Below are positions 61,198 to 64,000 of a DNA stretch of 64,000 nucleotides, piece by piece (position 1 is the stretch's first letter; every line of letters begins with the position of its first letter). Source of the stretch: an uncultured Paracoccaceae bacterium. GTDB taxonomy: Bacteria > Pseudomonadota > Alphaproteobacteria > Rhodobacterales > Rhodobacteraceae. The stretch covers positions 57,356-121,355 of the forward strand of contig CALMSR010000069.1 of the NCBI GenBank assembly GCA_937872465.1, given 5' to 3'. The position numbers and the translations under genes are program-made. The notes beneath the pieces were generated by a model. The model had not been told where the DNA came from. It saw only the letters and a program-made list of their open reading frames with translations, and made no database searches.

Positions 61198-61856
61198 CGC
61201 CGGCGGAACCGCCGCGCGATTGCACGCTCTGTCCCCGGCTCGCCGAATACCGGCGCGAGAACGCCGCCGCGCATCCCGAATGGTTCAACGGCGCCGTGCC
61301 TTCCTTCGGCGACCCCGCAGCGCGCCTGCTGGTGCTCGGCCTCGCGCCCGGCGTGAAGGGGGCCAACCGGACGGGGCGCCCCTTCACCGGCGATTATGCC
61401 GGCGACCTGCTCTATGCGACGCTGAAGGCCTTCGGCTTCGCCAGCGGCAGCTACGGCGCCGATCCCGGCGACGGGCTGGCGCTCCGCGACTGCATGGTGA
61501 CGAATGCGGTGCGCTGCGTGCCGCCGCAGAACCGGCCGCTGCCGGCCGAGACCGCCACCTGCCGGCGCTTCCTCGCGGCGCGGCTCGCAGGCCTCCCGCA
61601 CCTCTGCGCGGTGCTCTGCCTCGGGCGGATCGCCCATGAGACGCTGCTGCGCGCGCTGGGAGAACGGCTCGCCGCGCATCCCTTCGCCCATGGGGCGCGG
61701 CACGACATCGGCGCTCTGGCGATCTTCGACAGCTACCATTGCTCGCGCTACAACACCAATACCGGGCGGCTGACGGCCGCGATGTTCGAAGCCGTCTTCG
61801 CCGATCTGCGCCGCCACCTCGACGCGCGCGAGGCCGTCAGCCGCGCATCGGCCTGA
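61194..61856 (+). CDS. Family-5 uracil-DNA glycosylase (UDGb type)
   Basis: 220 residues. Family 5 motifs: GLAPGVKGANRTGRPFTGDY (motif A region) and SYHCSRYNTNTGRLT (motif B). Four cysteines that fit an iron-sulphur cluster lie in DCTLCPRL (Cys10, Cys13), VRCVPP and ATCRRF. Such enzymes remove uracil and some hypoxanthine from DNA. Motif B normally reads HPSxxN; here HC replaces HP, a small deviation worth noting. The last 20 bases overlap the convergent FMN reductase gene. Confidence 0.88.
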   Translation: MTPAEPPRDCTLCPRLAEYRRENAAAHPEWFNGAVPSFGDPAARLLVLGLAPGVKGANRTGRPFTGDYAGDLLYATLKAFGFASGSYGADPGDGLALRDCMVTNAVRCVPPQNRPLPAETATCRRFLAARLAGLPHLCAVLCLGRIAHETLLRALGERLAAHPFAHGARHDIGALAIFDSYHCSRYNTNTGRLTAAMFEAVFADLRRHLDAREAVSRASA

Positions 61857-62400
61857 GCGCCGCGGCCCAGCGCGCCAGCGCATCGAGCATCGGCTGCACC
61901 GATTCCACATGCGACGGCTCCGGCAGGAAGGCGCCGTCCTGGACATGCTTCCGGATCCACTGGATCGAGACGCCCTTGGCGATGGGCATCACGTTCAGGT
62001 TGGTGAGGATGACCTTCGTCGCCTCCACCCCGCGCAGGCCGCCCGACAGCCCGCCGTAGCTGACGAAGGCCGCGGGCTTGAACCCCCACTCGTGATAGAC
62101 GTAGTCGAGCGCATTGATCAGCGCCGGTGTCGGCCCGTGGTTGTATTCCGGCACCACGAAGACGAAGGCATCCGCCGCGGCGACGCTGGCGCTCCAGCGC
62201 CGCGTGTGCTCATGCGCATACTCGCGCCGCACCGGCGGAACCGGCTCGTCGTAGAGCGGCAGCCCGACTTCGGCGAGGTCGACGAGCTTCGCCTCGAAGG
62301 CCGGATGCGCCTGCGCCAGCGGCAGGAACCACCTGGCGACATGGATCCCGACCCTGCCGGGCCGGGTGCTGGCGGCGATGACGTGAAGCTCCAGGGGCAT
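61837..62400 (-). CDS. NADPH-dependent FMN reductase family protein
   Basis: 187 residues with a flavodoxin-like fold. FMN-phosphate loop AASTRPGRVG near the N-terminus, VPEYNHGPTPALINALDYVY and SYGGLSGGLRGVEATKVIL are the conserved segments of the ArsH/azoreductase/chromate reductase group. It reduces FMN, quinones or azo dyes with NADPH. The ATG at 62400 is clear. It overlaps the 3' end of the glycosylase gene tail-to-tail. Confidence 0.88.
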   Translation of the reverse strand: MPLELHVIAASTRPGRVGIHVARWFLPLAQAHPAFEAKLVDLAEVGLPLYDEPVPPVRREYAHEHTRRWSASVAAADAFVFVVPEYNHGPTPALINALDYVYHEWGFKPAAFVSYGGLSGGLRGVEATKVILTNLNVMPIAKGVSIQWIRKHVQDGAFLPEPSHVESVQPMLDALARWAAALRPMRG

Positions 62401-62552
62401 GGGGCAGGCGTTCCTCCGGATGGTCCGCCACCGGATCTAGCCCGGCCGGCGATCACCGGCAATCGCCGGACGACCGAAGCCACCGCCCCCCGCCGGTGAT
62501 TTCCCCCGCTTCCCGTGCTAGCGTCCCGGGGTTGCCCGCCACCGGAGCCGCC

Positions 62553-63923
62553 ATGCCCGCCGACCCCGAGGAAAAGGCCAAGCGCACCGAGGCCCAGATC
62601 GAGCGGATCAACCAGGTCTCCGCCATGGCCCGGACCTCCTGGATCGCGCTTCTCGGCTACCTCGCCTTCGTCGGCGTGACCCTGCTCGGCGTCGAGGACG
62701 CCGATTTCTTCGTCCCCTCCCGCCAGACCCAGCTGCCGCTGGTCGACGTCTCCATCCCCACCGCCAGCTTCTTCCTCTTCGCCCCCATCCTCGCCACCGC
62801 GCTCTATGTCTACCTTCACATCATCCTCCTGAAGCTCTGGGACGCCATCGCCGACCTTACCGAGCCGACGACCGCCGACGGACAGCCCGTCGGCGACGCC
62901 CTCGTCCCCTGGCTGGTCAACGACTGGGCGCTGTCGGTCCGCGGCGGCCCCTTCCTCCCCGCCCGCCCCCTGCGCGGCTTGGGCAATCTCGCGAGCTTCC
63001 TCCTCGTCTGGGCCGCCACCCCGCTGGCCCTCTACTTCTTCTGGTTGTGGTCGATGCCGGCCCACCGCCCGTTCCTCACGCTCTTCCTCGCCGCCTGCTT
63101 CCTGATCGCGCTCGCCGCCGGCATAACCGGCTGGCAAACCGCCCACGCCTGGCTCTCCGGCAACCGGCCTCCGCCTTCCGAGCACCCCCCGCTCTGGACC
63201 GCACTCCGCGAGCTGCTGCGACGGCGGCACCCCGCTCGCGTCCGTATTCTCGCGGCCGCGCTCCGCGACTCCCTCCGCCGCCACGCCGGCCTCTGGGCGC
63301 TCGGCCTCCTCCTCGCCTATGTCAGCCTCGTCCGCACCGCCTGGCCCACCGCCGACCAACCCCCGCTGGCGCGCGCCAACGTCAGCAACGTCGAGCTGGT
63401 CGACCTGCCCGCCGGCTGGCGCGACTGGGAGACCGCCCGCACCGCCTTCCGCGAGACCTGGTGCAAGCGCGAGGGTCTGGACATGGCGGTCTGCGGCCAG
63501 CCGCGTGGTCCGGGAGCCGACCCGCTCCCGCGGCAAGCCGCCCACGACCGCCGCGAATGGTGCCTCGTGCACGAGATCGCCGCCTGCGACCGGATCTTCG
63601 CCGACCTCGACACCGACTTCGCTGAAGACTGGCGCACCGAACGCGCCAGCGCCATCGCCGACCTCCCGCAGCTCGACCTGCGCGGCCGGGACCTGCGTAA
63701 TATCGTTGGGGAAAATGTCACCCTGGTCGGTGCAAGGCTCGCCGGGGCGCGGCTGGAGGGGGCATACCTCAGCGGGGCGCGGCTGGAGGGGGCGAACCTC
63801 TGGCAGGCGCGGCTGGAGGGGGCGAACCTCTTCGGGGCGCGGCTGGAGGGGGCGGACCTCAGCGGGGCGCGGCTGGAGGGGGCATACCTCAGCGGGGCGC
63901 GGCTGGAGGGGGCGAACCTCTGA
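62553..63923 (+). CDS. Membrane-anchored pentapeptide-repeat protein, interrupted by an in-frame stop
   Basis: 456 residues as read. A basic, helical N-terminus (EEKAKRTEAQIERINQVSAM) is followed by about five membrane helices (SWIALLGYLAFVGVTLLGV, ASFFLFAPILATALYVYLHI, LASFLLVWAATPLALYFFWL, PFLTLFLAACFLIALAAGI, LWALGLLLAYVSLVRTAW), a soluble linker with several cysteines, and then pentapeptide repeats of the form A(N/D/Y)L-xx-ARLEG starting near residue 390. The ATG at 62553 has GGAG upstream. Frame closes at TGA 63921-63923, but the same frame carries on with three more repeat units to the window end, so the gene is either truncated by a point change (TGG to TGA) or ends by chance there. 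Pentapeptide-repeat solenoids serve as protein scaffolds; function unknown. Confidence 0.82.
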   Translation: MPADPEEKAKRTEAQIERINQVSAMARTSWIALLGYLAFVGVTLLGVEDADFFVPSRQTQLPLVDVSIPTASFFLFAPILATALYVYLHIILLKLWDAIADLTEPTTADGQPVGDALVPWLVNDWALSVRGGPFLPARPLRGLGNLASFLLVWAATPLALYFFWLWSMPAHRPFLTLFLAACFLIALAAGITGWQTAHAWLSGNRPPPSEHPPLWTALRELLRRRHPARVRILAAALRDSLRRHAGLWALGLLLAYVSLVRTAWPTADQPPLARANVSNVELVDLPAGWRDWETARTAFRETWCKREGLDMAVCGQPRGPGADPLPRQAAHDRREWCLVHEIAACDRIFADLDTDFAEDWRTERASAIADLPQLDLRGRDLRNIVGENVTLVGARLAGARLEGAYLSGARLEGANLWQARLEGANLFGARLEGADLSGARLEGAYLSGARLEGANL

Positions 63924-64000
63924 CAGGCGCGGCTGGAGGGGGCGGACCTCTGGCAGGCGCGGCTGGAGGGGGCGAACCTCTGGCAGGCGCGGCTGGAGGG
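63751..64000 (+). repeat. 30-bp tandem repeat encoding pentapeptide repeats
   Basis: Units starting every 30 bases from 63751 (GGCTGGAGGG GGCNNACCTC NNNCNGGCGC) number eight complete plus ten bases, and continue past the window edge. Units differ mainly at two short variable sites that switch Asn/Asp/Tyr and Trp-Gln/Ser-Gly/Phe-Gly in the protein. Such near-identical units suggest recent slippage or gene conversion. One unit has TGA where three sister units have TGG. Confidence 0.9.

Overview
The window is very GC-rich bacterial DNA with tightly packed genes, many of them joined by 4-base ATGA or GTGA overlaps. A free-standing F1 operon (atpHAGDC, without the F0 genes), DUF2794 and HspQ proteins, phasins and a Caulobacter-type xylonate dehydratase point to an alphaproteobacterium, most likely Rhodobacterales. 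No rRNA, tRNA, CRISPR array, insertion sequence or phage gene was seen, so this reads as ordinary chromosome.

1-13.1 kb holds the most coherent system. A polar amino-acid ABC transporter (end of a permease, then its ATPase) leads into a run of translationally coupled genes: a PLP racemase fused to a metal-ligand-free arginase-like domain, guanidinobutyrase, RidA, 2-ketoarginine decarboxylase (AruI type), an aldehyde dehydrogenase (KauB type) and a DadA-like FAD dehydrogenase. Together they can take arginine through D-arginine, 2-ketoarginine, 4-guanidinobutyraldehyde and 4-guanidinobutyrate to GABA plus urea. Slightly downstream, a PuuR-like regulator diverges from a GABA-type transaminase and a glutaryl-CoA dehydrogenase, which could carry the product onward. 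A small unknown protein and a C45-family acyltransferase/hydrolase diverge around a perfect operator-like palindrome in between. A CENP-V/GFA protein closes the section.

14.5-22.7 kb: cytosine-deaminase-like amidohydrolase, a complete BMP-type nucleobase/nucleoside ABC importer, a beta carbonic anhydrase, and a ROK regulator transcribed away from the group. 22.7-33.5 kb: DUF1254 protein, xylonate dehydratase, an unknown one-helix membrane protein, pncA-pncB (NAD salvage), two phasins, a dihaem cytochrome c with a cytochrome c', and a short protein resembling an HPt domain without its histidine.

33.5-48.4 kb is mixed: aminopeptidase plus NlpC/P60 hydrolase, aspartate-semialdehyde dehydrogenase, an Old-Yellow-Enzyme-type demethylase with a TetR regulator, a LysR regulator, a lytic-transglycosylase-like lipoprotein, an AEC transporter, HspQ, a D-threonine-aldolase-like enzyme, DUF2794 and a nearby degenerate copy of its 3' end, and a TetR/flavin-monooxygenase pair with clear operators. 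Two inverted copies of a roughly 240-bp intergenic repeat with internal hairpins lie here.

48.4-64 kb: clpA, gloB, a methyltransferase, the atpHAGDC operon, a Tat-exported nitroreductase-like protein, DUF808, folK, an NYN-domain protein coupled to a family-5 uracil-DNA glycosylase, an FMN reductase, and a membrane pentapeptide-repeat protein whose 30-bp repeat array is interrupted by an in-frame TGA before the window ends.
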